A stretch of 58,458 nt of DNA from Ignavibacteria bacterium UBA6906 (GCA_002451155.1 DKBG01000127.1:14924-73381), one strand, 5' to 3'; positions 1-8,664 are shown, counted from the first letter of the stretch. The notes: generated by a model from the letters alone, not told the origin. Translations and numbers: made by a program.

Positions 1-47
1 CCCCCTGAACCCCATTCAGGTGCGCTACCGGGCTGCGCCACGCTCCG
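1..47 (-). tRNA. tRNA-Pro (anticodon GGG), 5' part only
   Basis: Read on the minus strand from 47 down to 1, the sequence folds as the 5' half of a tRNA. There is a 7-nt acceptor strand CGGAGCG (47-41), then TG, a D-stem GCGC...GCGC around an AGCCCGGTA loop, and an anticodon stem CCTGA/TCAGG (stem copies in 20-1). The 7-nt loop is ATGGGGT, so the anticodon is GGG and reads proline codons. The D-arm matches the typical bacterial tRNA-Pro pattern GGCGCAGCC-GGTAGCGC. The variable loop, T-arm and 3' acceptor strand lie outside the window, so acceptor pairing cannot be tested here. Confidence 0.88.
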
Positions 48-77
48 AGACTCGGTCCGGGCCGGACTCCATCATGT

Positions 78-83
78 ATTGTA
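78..83 (-). promoter_or_regulatory. Possible -10 box (TACAAT) for the tRNA-Pro gene
   Basis: The minus strand reads TACAAT about 31 nt upstream of the tRNA 5' end, a plausible -10 hexamer. No good TTG-type -35 lies 17 nt further upstream. A perfect inverted repeat, CGGACTC-A-GAGTCCG (86-100), occupies the spacer. Weakly supported. Confidence 0.3.
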
Positions 84-85
84 CA

Positions 86-100
86 CGGACTCAGAGTCCG
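86..100. repeat. Perfect inverted repeat CGGACTC-A-GAGTCCG
   Basis: Two 7-bp arms (86-92 and 94-100) are separated by one base, between the tRNA gene and the cco operon promoter. The arms are too close to form a hairpin, so if it is functional it is more likely a DNA operator than a terminator. No regulator is assigned. Confidence 0.4.
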
Positions 101-156
101 CTGACGGCCGACATTCGTCGCTTCAAGATAGGAAATTCCCGCGGGCTTCGCAAGGA

Positions 157-185
157 TTGGCAATTCGCCCCCCTTTTGGTATCTT
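157..185 (+). promoter_or_regulatory. Promoter of the cco (cbb3 oxidase) operon
   Basis: TTGGCA at 157-162, a 17-bp spacer and TATCTT at 180-185 match the recurring promoter form of this window. The predicted transcription start is near 192, leaving a leader of about 54 nt before the ccoI ATG at 246. No FNR-type TTGAT-N4-ATCAA site was seen nearby. Confidence 0.65.
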
Positions 186-245
186 TCATCGATTTCCCGC
201 ACCTACCCGTGCGCAGCGACTGACCTCTTCACCCAGTTTCCCGAA

Positions 246-2672
246 ATGATTCCTCTCGAGAATACAGACAACGTCACGGAGACGACCTGTTTCCATTGCG
301 GGGACGCCGTCAGAGAGAGCGGCGTACAGCACGATGGAAAGTCATTCTGCTGCGCAGGCTGCAAGGTCGTCTATGCTCTGCTCCAGGAAAACAACCTTGG
401 CCAGTACTATACGCTGTATTCCGCTCCTGGGCGGACCTCGACGTTCGAACATGGTGATCGGTTCTCCTATCTTAGTGACCCTGTGGTGGAACAGAAGCTC
501 CTTGATTTTACTGACGGTGCCACCAGCGCCGTGACATTCACGATCCCGCAGATACACTGTAGCTCCTGCGTCTGGCTGCTTGAGCGCCTATACATCGTCG
601 ATTCCGGAATCGTTCACGCGCGCGTCGACTTTCTCAAGAAACAGCTCAGGATACGTTTCGCCCGGTCGAAAACCTCTCTCCGCCGAGTTGTGGAGATACT
701 TGCCTCCCTGGGATACGAACCGGAGATCACTCTGGCCTCGGCCGCGCATCCTCCAACAGCGCATGTACAACGCACACTCTATTACAGGATTGGCATCGCG
801 GGATTCTGCTTCGGGAACATCATGCTCTTGAGTTTCCCCGAATATCTCTCGACGGCCGATATAGACCAGTCGCTCCGATACCTCTTTACGACATTGAGTC
901 TTTTTCTCTCTCTCCCGGTCATTCTGTATTCGGCCTCGGACTACTTTCGCTCGGCGTTCGCGGGACTCCGGAGGCGGGTCATCACAATCGACGTACCTCT
1001 CGCGATCGGCATCCTTATCCTGTTCCTGCGGAGTCTGTATGAAATTCTGCTCCTTGGCGAACCCGGTTATCTCGACTCCATGTCGGGCCTTGTCCTCCTC
1101 CTGCTGCTCGGCAGACTGTTCCAGGCGAAGACGTATGACCGGCTGAGCTTTGACCGGGACTACACCTCGTATTTTCCACTCGCCGTCACAACGCTCACAA
1201 ACGGCACTGAAACCGTTGTTCCTGTTTCCGGTATCCGGGCGGGGGACAGGATCCTTCTCCGCAATAATGAGATTGCCCCGGCCGACGGAATTCTCCTCAG
1301 AGGAAATGCCTCCCTTGATTACAGTTTTGTCACGGGGGAATCGCATCCTGTCGGCGTAGGAGCGGGGTCCATGATCTATGCCGGGGGCCGTCAGGTGGGA
1401 AGCACAATCGAAGTGGAGGTCCTCAGGGAGGTGTCGCGCAGTTACCTGACGCAACTCTGGAACGATGTTCCGGGGAACGACCGCGCCATCCGGTCCGTCA
1501 GCAGGATTGCCGATGCCACAGGAAAGTACTTCACCTTCGGTGTGGTTGCCTTTGCAGGTCTTGCCGCGTTGCTCTGGTTCCCGATCGATCCCTCAAAGGC
1601 CTGGAACGCAGTCACGGCTGTACTCATCGTTGCCTGTCCGTGCGCCATCGCTCTTTCCATCCCATTCACGTTTGGCATGACGCTTCGCATCTTCGGCCGT
1701 AACGGGCTGTATCTGAAGAATACGTCCGTGGTGGAACGACTGTCCCATGTTGACAGCATTGTATTCGACAAAACCGGGACCCTCACTCACGCACGCAGGT
1801 CCTCTGTGGAGTTTCAGGGGAGCGCGCTGACGTCCGCCGAGGAGTCGAAGATACTCTCTCTCGTACGTCACTCGCACCATCCGCTGAGCAGGGTTCTCAC
1901 ATGCAACCTTTCGGGTTTGCCGCGACGCGATGTGGTCAATTTCGTCGAGCAGGCAGGCCTGGGTCTTCAGGGATATGTCGACGGAGAGGAAATCAGGTTA
2001 GGCACGCGGGAATTTGCCCACGCGGAGAATGCAGCCGGACCCGCGAGCCAGGACGACCCTGAGCATTCCCGCGTCTGGGTTTCCATTGGTGGCACCTGTC
2101 GCGGGGCGTTTCTCTTCCACAACGTATACAGGGAGGGTCTGGATGAGCTGGTCACCGCGCTCGGGCATCGATACCGCCTTCATCTGGTTTCGGGCGACGC
2201 GCCATCTGAGCGCAAGGCCCTTGGCTCGCGGTTCGGCCAGATCGTCGATCTACACTTCCGGCACTCCCCGGCCGAGAAGCGCCAGTTTATTCAATCATTA
2301 CAGGAACGGGGACGGCGAGTACTGATGCTGGGAGACGGCCTGAACGACGCAGGGGCGCTGCGTCAGAGCGATGTCGGGGTCGCATTTACAGAAGACATCG
2401 CATCATTCTCTCCTGCCTGCGACGCGATTCTGGAGTCGGACGCCTTCCGTTCCCTTGACGATTTTCTCCGGCTGGCGAGGGAGAGTGTGTCGATCGTGCT
2501 TGCAAGTTTCGCAATTTCTCTCGTTTATAACGCCGCGGGGCTCTCGTTCGCGTTCAGGGGAGAGCTCTCTCCGCTTATTGCGGCAATCCTCATGCCCCTC
2601 AGTTCCATCACTGTTGTCGCATTCACAACTTTCAGCGTGCGCGCCCTGGCCCGGAAACGAGGTTTTCGCTGA
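246..2672 (+). CDS. ccoI: cbb3 oxidase-associated copper P-type ATPase CcoI/FixI
   Basis: This 808-residue P1B ATPase is expected to export copper across the inner membrane for assembly of the cbb3 oxidase. A cysteine-rich N-terminal domain (CFHC at about 15-18, CCAGC at 35-39) precedes a heavy-metal-associated domain with CSSC at 105-108. The membrane metal site is CPC in VACPCAIALS near residue 463. The phosphorylation loop DKTGTLT is near 508 and the hinge GDGLND near 696. The double N-terminal metal-binding arrangement and the position as first gene of the cco operon separate it from CopA. Its stop overlaps the ccoS ATG (ATGA at 2672). A P1B ATPase is certain; the CcoI role rests on context. 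Confidence 0.93.
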   Translation: MIPLENTDNVTETTCFHCGDAVRESGVQHDGKSFCCAGCKVVYALLQENNLGQYYTLYSAPGRTSTFEHGDRFSYLSDPVVEQKLLDFTDGATSAVTFTIPQIHCSSCVWLLERLYIVDSGIVHARVDFLKKQLRIRFARSKTSLRRVVEILASLGYEPEITLASAAHPPTAHVQRTLYYRIGIAGFCFGNIMLLSFPEYLSTADIDQSLRYLFTTLSLFLSLPVILYSASDYFRSAFAGLRRRVITIDVPLAIGILILFLRSLYEILLLGEPGYLDSMSGLVLLLLLGRLFQAKTYDRLSFDRDYTSYFPLAVTTLTNGTETVVPVSGIRAGDRILLRNNEIAPADGILLRGNASLDYSFVTGESHPVGVGAGSMIYAGGRQVGSTIEVEVLREVSRSYLTQLWNDVPGNDRAIRSVSRIADATGKYFTFGVVAFAGLAALLWFPIDPSKAWNAVTAVLIVACPCAIALSIPFTFGMTLRIFGRNGLYLKNTSVVERLSHVDSIVFDKTGTLTHARRSSVEFQGSALTSAEESKILSLVRHSHHPLSRVLTCNLSGLPRRDVVNFVEQAGLGLQGYVDGEEIRLGTREFAHAENAAGPASQDDPEHSRVWVSIGGTCRGAFLFHNVYREGLDELVTALGHRYRLHLVSGDAPSERKALGSRFGQIVDLHFRHSPAEKRQFIQSLQERGRRVLMLGDGLNDAGALRQSDVGVAFTEDIASFSPACDAILESDAFRSLDDFLRLARESVSIVLASFAISLVYNAAGLSFAFRGELSPLIAAILMPLSSITVVAFTTFSVRALARKRGFR

Positions 2673-2851
2673 TGTCTGTCATCTTTGTTCTTATTGGATT
2701 TAGCCTTATTGTCGCCGGCGGGTTTCTGGTCGCGTTTCTCTGGGCGGTCCGGTCGGGACAATATGAGGACCGGCACACACCATCGATTCGTATTCTTTTT
2801 GAAGATCATCCCCCCGCATCGAAGCCAACAACCGTAGATCATCAACCATGA
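2672..2851 (+). CDS. ccoS: cbb3 oxidase maturation protein CcoS
   Basis: This 59-residue protein starts MSVIFVLIGFSLIVAGGFLV, a single membrane helix, followed by AFLWAVRSGQYED and a short polar tail. The family pattern is a small one-helix protein with a W-A-(V/I)-x-(S/N)-GQ(Y/F)-(D/E)D motif at the helix end, and this matches. CcoS is needed for cofactor insertion into the oxidase. The ATG overlaps the ccoI stop and its own stop overlaps the ccoNO ATG at 2848 (both ATGA), so translation is probably coupled on both sides. Its small size makes it easy to overlook. Confidence 0.9.
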   Translation: MSVIFVLIGFSLIVAGGFLVAFLWAVRSGQYEDRHTPSIRILFEDHPPASKPTTVDHQP

Positions 2852-4977
2852 CGAGCAGCATGCAACCTGACCGGTTTAGTTACGACAACAGGATCGTGAA
2901 ATACTTCGCGATCGCCACCATCGCCTGGGGTATTGTGGGGATGACCGTCGGGCTCCTGATCGCCTCACAGCTCTTTCATCCCCAGCTCAACTTCTCCACT
3001 GCATTTACCTCCTTCGGCCGGCTGCGACCACTGCACACGAACGCGGTGATATTCGCCTTCGTTGGGAATGCGATTTTTATGGGGGTGTATTACTCCCTGC
3101 AACGACTGTGCAAGGCAAGGATGTTCAATGATCTCCTGAGCCGTTTGCATTTCTGGGGCTGGCAGCTGATCATCGTCTTGGCAGCCGTGACCCTTCCCCT
3201 CGGGGCAACCACAAGCAAGGAGTATGCGGAGCTCGAGTGGCCGATTGACATCCTGATCGCGGTGGTCTGGGTGGTGTTCGCGATCAACATGTTCGGGACG
3301 ATATTCCGACGGCGTGAACGTCACCTGTACGTTGCAATCTGGTTTTATATCGCAACAGTTGTCACCGTTGCGGTCCTGCATATTGTGAACTCCTTCGAAA
3401 TTCCTGTCACCCTCCTCAAAAGCTATCCTCTCTACGCGGGTGTTCAGGACGCGCTGGTCCAGTGGTGGTACGGTCATAATGCGGTAGCGTTCTTTCTGAC
3501 CACTCCGTATCTGGGCCTGATGTATTATTTCCTTCCGAAGGCCGCAAACCGCCCTATTTACTCATACAGACTCTCAATAATTCATTTCTGGACGCTGATA
3601 TTCCTATACATCTGGGCCGGGCCTCACCATCTTCTCTACACTGCCCTCCCTGACTGGGCGCAATCTCTCGGCACAGTATTCTCGATCATGCTTCTCGCTC
3701 CATCCTGGGGTGGAATGATCAACGGCCTGCTAACCTTGCGGGGAGCGTGGGACAGAGTCCGGGAGGACCCGATTCTGAAATTCATGGTTGTTGCCGTGAC
3801 CGCCTACGGGATGTCCACGTTCGAAGGCCCGATGCTCTCGCTGAAGAACGTGAATGCCATCACCCACTTCACGGACTGGACCATATCGCACGCGCATGTT
3901 GGTGCGCTGGGCTGGAACGGTCTGCTCACCTTCGGCATTCTGTACTGGTTGATTCCCCGGATCTGGTCGACGCAACTCTATTCTCGCAAGATGGCAAATG
4001 CTCATTTCTGGGTTTCCCTGCTCGGAATTGTATTCTACACTTCGGGATTGTACTGGGCAGGCCTGACCCAGTCCCTGATGTGGAAACAGTTCACACCGCT
4101 CGGCACGTTGATGTACCCCAACTTCCTTGAAACAGTCCTTCAGATCCAGCCGATGTACATGATCCGCGCAGTCGGCGGACTCCTTTACCTCGCCGGCACG
4201 GTGCTGATGGTTGTCAATCTCGTCAAAACAACGCGACGCGGCACATTCCTCGCGGAGGAACATGCAGAGGCCCTTCCGCTCGACCGCCATGCCGCGGGTT
4301 GGACCGACTTTCGTCACCGCTGGCTGGAGAAACGGCCGATCCAATTCACCATTCTCGCGCTTGTCGCGGTTCTGATCGGGGGCATCGTGGAAATCGTTCC
4401 GACCTACGTGGTCAAGACCAACATCCCGACGATCGCCAGCGTCCAGCCATATACGCCGCTCGAATTGCACGGGCGCGACATCTACATTCGCGAGGGCTGC
4501 AATACCTGCCATTCACAAATGATACGCCCGTTCCGTTCTGAAACTGAACGGTACGGGGAATATTCCAAGGCCGGCGAGTTTGTCTACGACCACCCATTCC
4601 TCTGGGGCTCAAAGCGTACCGGACCCGACCTCCACAGGGTGGGAGGAAAATATCCTCACCTCTGGCACTATCTTCACATGAACGATCCGACCTCGATGTC
4701 GCCCGGATCCATCATGCCACCCTATCCGTGGTTGCTGACCAACGACCTTGACATCTCGACCACCTCAGCAAAGATTGACGCGCTCAGAAAGCTCGGAGTG
4801 CCGTACCCCCTCGGCTATGATGCGCGCGCGAATGAAGATCTCCGCGCCCAGGCGGAGGCCATCGCAACCGATCTCCATAATAACAATGTACCCGCCGACC
4901 CCGGGAAAGAGATCATCGCACTGATCGCGTACCTCCAGCGGCTCGGCACAGACATCAATGTACAACGTCCTCAGTGA
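2848..4977 (+). CDS. ccoNO: cbb3-type cytochrome c oxidase, fused subunits I and II (CcoN-CcoO)
   Basis: This 709-residue fusion joins the catalytic subunit and the mono-haem c subunit. The CcoN part (about 1-470) has many membrane helices and the family histidines in LRPLHTNAVIFAF (low-spin haem), WWYGHNAVAFF and WAGPHHLLYT (CuB side) and ISHAHVGALGWNG (haem b3/b). A helix near 495-515 leads into the CcoO part. That part has one haem c motif, EGCNTCHSQM, and the conserved stretches GSKRTGPDLHRVGGKY and SIMPPYPWL, which probably holds the methionine ligand. Separate ccoN and ccoO genes are the rule in proteobacteria; the fusion is known in Bacteroidota and Chlorobiota relatives. ccoQ follows 10 bp later. 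Confidence 0.96.
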   Translation: MTSSMQPDRFSYDNRIVKYFAIATIAWGIVGMTVGLLIASQLFHPQLNFSTAFTSFGRLRPLHTNAVIFAFVGNAIFMGVYYSLQRLCKARMFNDLLSRLHFWGWQLIIVLAAVTLPLGATTSKEYAELEWPIDILIAVVWVVFAINMFGTIFRRRERHLYVAIWFYIATVVTVAVLHIVNSFEIPVTLLKSYPLYAGVQDALVQWWYGHNAVAFFLTTPYLGLMYYFLPKAANRPIYSYRLSIIHFWTLIFLYIWAGPHHLLYTALPDWAQSLGTVFSIMLLAPSWGGMINGLLTLRGAWDRVREDPILKFMVVAVTAYGMSTFEGPMLSLKNVNAITHFTDWTISHAHVGALGWNGLLTFGILYWLIPRIWSTQLYSRKMANAHFWVSLLGIVFYTSGLYWAGLTQSLMWKQFTPLGTLMYPNFLETVLQIQPMYMIRAVGGLLYLAGTVLMVVNLVKTTRRGTFLAEEHAEALPLDRHAAGWTDFRHRWLEKRPIQFTILALVAVLIGGIVEIVPTYVVKTNIPTIASVQPYTPLELHGRDIYIREGCNTCHSQMIRPFRSETERYGEYSKAGEFVYDHPFLWGSKRTGPDLHRVGGKYPHLWHYLHMNDPTSMSPGSIMPPYPWLLTNDLDISTTSAKIDALRKLGVPYPLGYDARANEDLRAQAEAIATDLHNNNVPADPGKEIIALIAYLQRLGTDINVQRPQ

Positions 4978-4987
4978 GCCCTAGCCG

Positions 4988-5179
4988 ATGATTGGAGAAT
5001 ATTTCAGATCGTTCCCCGGAATTGACCTCATCGGCATTGCCGGGCTTTTACTCTCTGTCGCCATCTTTTTCCTTGTTGTCATCCGGACCATTCGCGCAGA
5101 GCCATCGTTCCTTCTGCACATGTCACGACTCCCCTTGGACCCGGACGAGGAAATCACACGTCACACGACGGGAAGGTAG
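4988..5179 (+). CDS. ccoQ: cbb3 oxidase small subunit CcoQ-like protein
   Basis: This 63-residue protein has a short N-terminal segment, one membrane helix (about 14-35, GIAGLLLSVAIFFLVVI) and a polar C-terminal tail containing DPDEE. Size, topology and position between ccoNO and ccoP fit CcoQ, the small stabilising subunit of cbb3 oxidases. The sequence family is very variable, so the name rests largely on gene order. It starts 10 bp after ccoNO and ends 3 bp before ccoP. Confidence 0.78.
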   Translation: MIGEYFRSFPGIDLIGIAGLLLSVAIFFLVVIRTIRAEPSFLLHMSRLPLDPDEEITRHTTGR

Positions 5180-5182
5180 GAT

Positions 5183-6010
5183 ATGTATCGTCACTCAGCG
5201 TTCGTACGACTCTTCCTGGCCGCAATGAGCGCAGCCGCAATTTTGTGCACACCCTCATCTTCCTTCGCTGCCTCCGCGGGGGATGGCGGCACCGAGTCCG
5301 CCCTCCTGATTACAGGCATCCTCACAATTGTTCTGGTAGCTATCGCTCTCCTGGCGCTCATGTTGCCAGAGGCGGATCTGACGCGGATCGGTGAGACCGT
5401 CGCGCGATCCCGACGCTATTTCATTTCGGGAACAACTGAAACCGTGGATACATTTGACCACGACTTCGACGGAATCACAGAGCTCGACAACCGTATACCT
5501 CCCTGGTTTTCCACTCTTTTCCTGGCAACAATTGTGTTCGCGGGAGGGTACATGATTGACTACCACGTTGTGCATTCCTCTCCACTCTCCGCCGAAGAAT
5601 ACCGGCAGGAGATGGCGGAGGCAGATCTCCAGCGACGCATCGCAACGGCCGGTCAGGGGTCCATCGACGAGGCACAGCTCGTTCCCCTGACCGATGCCAC
5701 TTCGCTGGAGCATGGAAGCCAGGAGTTTGCAAAATACTGCGTGTCCTGTCACGGAATTAATGCGCAGGGACTTGTCGGCCCCAATCTTACGGACGGCTAC
5801 TGGATCCACGGCGGGAGCATCCGGGATATCTACACAACGATCAAGCAGGGTGTTCCTGCAAAGGGAATGATCAGCTGGCAGCTTGTCTTCTCGCCGAAGG
5901 AGATTCAGGAGATTGCCAGTTATCTCCTTTCACTTCAGGGCACCAATCCCCCGGGGGCAAAGAAACCGGAGGGAGTGCTGGTCGTCAGTCAGGAACCGGC
6001 AACACCATGA
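5183..6010 (+). CDS. ccoP: cbb3-type cytochrome c oxidase subunit III, single-haem CcoP
   Basis: This 275-residue membrane-bound cytochrome c passes electrons to the catalytic subunit. It has a signal-like N-terminal hydrophobic segment (about 8-30), a second helix (40-61), a cytoplasmic stretch and a third helix near 109-126. These precede a cytochrome c domain with CVSCH at 186-190 and a likely methionine ligand in KGMISWQ. The conserved segments GPNLTDGYWIHGGS and EIQEIASYLLSLQG are typical of CcoP. Only one haem motif is present, whereas classic proteobacterial CcoP has two. The extra N-terminal helices also occur in Bacteroidota forms. The stop overlaps the ccoG ATG at 6007. Confidence 0.92.
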   Translation: MYRHSAFVRLFLAAMSAAAILCTPSSSFAASAGDGGTESALLITGILTIVLVAIALLALMLPEADLTRIGETVARSRRYFISGTTETVDTFDHDFDGITELDNRIPPWFSTLFLATIVFAGGYMIDYHVVHSSPLSAEEYRQEMAEADLQRRIATAGQGSIDEAQLVPLTDATSLEHGSQEFAKYCVSCHGINAQGLVGPNLTDGYWIHGGSIRDIYTTIKQGVPAKGMISWQLVFSPKEIQEIASYLLSLQGTNPPGAKKPEGVLVVSQEPATP

Positions 6011-7404
6011 GGGACGGTCACCCCGACTCATATCGCGACCGGCTCGGAATTGTCGACACGGAGGGCGGACGCCGGTGGATCTATCCGCGGAAACCTTCGG
6101 GGCGGTACTACCAGATGCGGACCGCACTCAGTTGCGTTCTGCTCGCACTTCTCTTCGGAATTCCATTTCTCACCGTGGATGGCCACCCTTTCATGCTCCT
6201 CAACGTGCTTGAACGGAATTTTATTCTGTTCGGCATTGCGTTCGGACCACACGATTTTTACCTCTTCGTTCTTACGTTTATCACGCTGATCGTTTTCCTC
6301 ATCCTGTTTACCGTTGTGTTCGGCCGACTCTTCTGCGGGTGGGTTTGCCCACAGACTGTGTTTATGGAGATGGTCTTTCGGAGGATCGACTACTGGATTG
6401 AGGGTGATCACCGGAGCCAGCGCCGGCTTCGTGAATCGCCCTGGACCCCGCAGAAGGCGGTTCGAAAAGGCGCGCGCTACCTTCTCTATTTCTTCATCTC
6501 CTTTCTGATCGGGAATACAGCTCTGGCATGGGTCATCGGGATCGATCAGCTCCGCACGATTGTGACTGATCCCCTTGTGAGCCATCCTGGCGGCCTGGCC
6601 GCAATGCTCGCGTTTTCCGCGCTCTTCTACTGGATTTTCATCTGGTTTCGAGAACAGGCCTGTATCCTTGTCTGTCCGTACGGGCGACTCCAAGGAGTTC
6701 TTCTCGACCGGAATTCCATTGTGATCGCCTACGATTACCTGCGGGGAGAACCTCGCGGCAAGTTGCGCCGGAAGGAGACGCGCAGCCATGGCGACTGTAT
6801 TGACTGCGAACTCTGTGTGGATGTATGCCCGACGGGAATCGATATTCGGAACGGGACCCAGCTGGAGTGCGTCAACTGCACGGCCTGTATCGATGCCTGT
6901 GACACCGTAATGGAAAAGGTGTCAAAGCCCAGGGGCCTCATACGCTATGCGTCCGCAGAGGGTATCGCGCGGGGAAGCGGATTTCGATGGACAGCTCGTG
7001 TTGTTTCGTATACCGTCGTGCTGGTTCTGCTGCTGGTCATCCTGACCCTCCTGCTCCTCAACCGGACGGAAATCGATGTCACCGTCCTACGCACCCCCGG
7101 CATGTTCTTTCAGGAACAGTCAGACGGGAGGGTAAGCAATGTATACGACGTGAAGATTCTCAACAAGACGTTCTCTCCCGCCGCGGTGACCCTCGATCTC
7201 GTCGGGGCAGAAGGGGAAATCAAGGTCATCGGCGCGCCGCTTACAATCCCTTCCCAGGGCGTACGGGAGGAAAAGATTCTCATCCTTGTTCCTCGTGCTG
7301 CCCTGACCGGCATCAGCACGCCGTTGACCATCAGAGTGTCACGCGGCGATCATGAAATTGAGACAATCCGGACCACGTTTCTCGGGCCCGGGAGGCAGGA
7401 ATGA
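6007..7404 (+). CDS. ccoG: Cytochrome c oxidase accessory protein CcoG (Fe-S membrane protein)
   Basis: This 465-residue protein is of the CcoG/RdxA type, proposed to reduce copper for cbb3 assembly. Several membrane helices lie in the first 220 residues, with the family marker FCGWVCPQTVFMEMVFRR near 115-130 and ACILVCPYGRLQG. Two ferredoxin-type 4Fe-4S motifs follow: CIDCELCVDVCP and CVNCTACIDACD. A further helix (about 335-355) anchors a C-terminal immunoglobulin-like domain. The start overlaps the ccoP stop and the end overlaps the ccoH ATG (7401), both as ATGA. Confidence 0.95.
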   Translation: MRDGHPDSYRDRLGIVDTEGGRRWIYPRKPSGRYYQMRTALSCVLLALLFGIPFLTVDGHPFMLLNVLERNFILFGIAFGPHDFYLFVLTFITLIVFLILFTVVFGRLFCGWVCPQTVFMEMVFRRIDYWIEGDHRSQRRLRESPWTPQKAVRKGARYLLYFFISFLIGNTALAWVIGIDQLRTIVTDPLVSHPGGLAAMLAFSALFYWIFIWFREQACILVCPYGRLQGVLLDRNSIVIAYDYLRGEPRGKLRRKETRSHGDCIDCELCVDVCPTGIDIRNGTQLECVNCTACIDACDTVMEKVSKPRGLIRYASAEGIARGSGFRWTARVVSYTVVLVLLLVILTLLLLNRTEIDVTVLRTPGMFFQEQSDGRVSNVYDVKILNKTFSPAAVTLDLVGAEGEIKVIGAPLTIPSQGVREEKILILVPRAALTGISTPLTIRVSRGDHEIETIRTTFLGPGRQE

Positions 7405-7841
7405 AGATACATTGGGGCAAGAGCCTTGCTACCGCCTTCGGGCTCTTTGTGCTGGGGATCCTGGCCCTCGTGGTGTTTGCGGTCAGCCAGGATGTCGATC
7501 TTGTCACGGAGCATGCGTATGAGCGGGGGCTGGGGTATCAGAAGCAGATCGGCATCCTCCAGCGCACGGCCGCGCTTCAGCACAGGCTCGAACTCCGCAT
7601 CAGCGAGACCGATCTCGTCGTCACGTTTCCTCTCGACTCCGGGGGACGTCCCGCCGGAACAATCAGGCTGTATCGCCCTGCCGACCGGAGTCGCGATCTC
7701 GTCATCCCGGCAGATCCCGATTCTTCGGGTATCCAGGTCGTTCCTACCGGTGCTCTTGACCGCGGCCTCTGGCGTATCAAGGTCGCGTGGGAGCAGAACG
7801 GAAACGCGTACTATTCGGAACAACCAATCATGCTCTACTGA
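7401..7841 (+). CDS. ccoH: FixH/CcoH family cbb3 oxidase assembly protein
   Basis: This 146-residue protein has one N-terminal membrane helix (about 9-29, LATAFGLFVLGILALVVFAV). A periplasmic domain follows that contains YERGLGYQKQIG, close to the FixH pattern in which a tyrosine-rich segment follows the anchor. The C-terminal part resembles a small beta-domain and ends EQNGNAYYSEQPIMLY. FixH proteins help CcoI assemble the oxidase. It is coupled to ccoG by an ATGA overlap and followed after 9 bp by the SafE-like gene. Confidence 0.87.
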   Translation: MKIHWGKSLATAFGLFVLGILALVVFAVSQDVDLVTEHAYERGLGYQKQIGILQRTAALQHRLELRISETDLVVTFPLDSGGRPAGTIRLYRPADRSRDLVIPADPDSSGIQVVPTGALDRGLWRIKVAWEQNGNAYYSEQPIMLY

Positions 7842-7850
7842 GCAGCGCGA

Positions 7851-8561
7851 ATGATGGACGCACTCACTGGTGCTCTCCTGGGGCTTGCAGGCAGCCTTCA
7901 CTGCGCTGCCATGTGCGGACCAATTGCTCTTGCCCTGCCAGTGGGGGGGGATTCGCGCGGGCGATTTCTGGCCGGAAGGCTTCTGTACAACGGAGGCCGC
8001 ATCGTAACGTACGTCATCCTCGGCGGCGTCCTCGGGTCCATCGGGGGCCTTTTCGCACTTGCCGGTTTGCAGCAGACACTCTCGATCGCTATCGGGGTGC
8101 TCATGCTCGCGGCGTTGCTGCTTCCTGGTTTTGTCCGTCGTCTCTCGTCGCTCTGGTCACCCGTCGCGGTCATCCATTCTCTGCTCCATCAACGGTTTGG
8201 ACGGTTTCTCCGCCACCGTTCACATCCTGCGTTGTTCGGTTTCGGGATGTTGAACGGATTTCTTCCCTGCGGGCTTCTGTACGCCGCGCTGGCCGCTGCC
8301 GCGGCCCTCGGAGACCCGTTCAGGGGAATGATCTTTCTCTGCACTTTCGGGGCCGGGACCCTCCCGGTCATGCTGAGCATCGGACTGGCCGGGAAATCGA
8401 TACGAATCGAGATTCGAAAGAGGATTGCTGCGGTCCTCCCGGTGTTTACATTAGCTCTTGCAATCCTGTTGATTCTACGCGGTTTGAATCTGGGAATCCC
8501 CTACGTCAGTCCTGCCCCACACCGATCAGGTGAGGCGGCAGCAGAACCAGGCTGCCACTGA
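7851..8561 (+). CDS. Sulfite exporter TauE/SafE-family protein of the cco operon
   Basis: This 236-residue polytopic membrane protein has about six helices. It begins LTGALLGLAGSLHCAAMCGP, the hallmark of the UreH/SafE-like family (a GSxHCxxMCGP motif), and has a second family motif in NGFLPCGLLYAALAAA. Genes of this type commonly close cco operons and are suspected to move copper or another metal; the substrate is not established. An alternative start is the second ATG at 7854. It is the last gene before the terminator at 8600-8630. Confidence 0.86.
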   Translation: MMDALTGALLGLAGSLHCAAMCGPIALALPVGGDSRGRFLAGRLLYNGGRIVTYVILGGVLGSIGGLFALAGLQQTLSIAIGVLMLAALLLPGFVRRLSSLWSPVAVIHSLLHQRFGRFLRHRSHPALFGFGMLNGFLPCGLLYAALAAAAALGDPFRGMIFLCTFGAGTLPVMLSIGLAGKSIRIEIRKRIAAVLPVFTLALAILLILRGLNLGIPYVSPAPHRSGEAAAEPGCH

Positions 8562-8599
8562 CGTCACAGCCCCCCCCCGCGCGGTGGCCGGGAATGTCA

Positions 8600-8630
8600 A
8601 AGGGCACACGGATTGATTTCGTGTGCCCTT
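8600..8630. terminator. Bidirectional terminator between the cco operon and the MerR gene
   Basis: AAGGGCACACG (8600-8610) and CGTGTGCCCTT (8620-8630) form a perfect 11-bp stem with a 9-nt loop, between two convergent genes. The downstream T content is modest (GTTCTT) on the plus strand. Confidence 0.7.
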
Positions 8631-8664
8631 GTTCTTCAGACGCTGTAGCCCGGTTTCGGAGAGA

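Noticed and set aside
20..223. Open frame of 67 codons upstream of ccoI
   Set aside because: It runs through the antisense of the tRNA-Pro gene and through the cco promoter, and its product has no family pattern.
100..245. FNR/CRP-type site upstream of the cbb3 operon
   Set aside because: No TTGAT-N4-ATCAA or TGTGA-N6-TCACA palindrome could be found.
588..1454. Long minus-strand open frame inside ccoI (288 codons)
   Set aside because: Its composition is that of a mirror frame of a GC-rich gene, and the opposite strand encodes clear P1B ATPase motifs throughout.
3730..4512. Long minus-strand open frame inside ccoNO
   Set aside because: It is fully antisense to conserved oxidase sequence and shows no start signal or motif.
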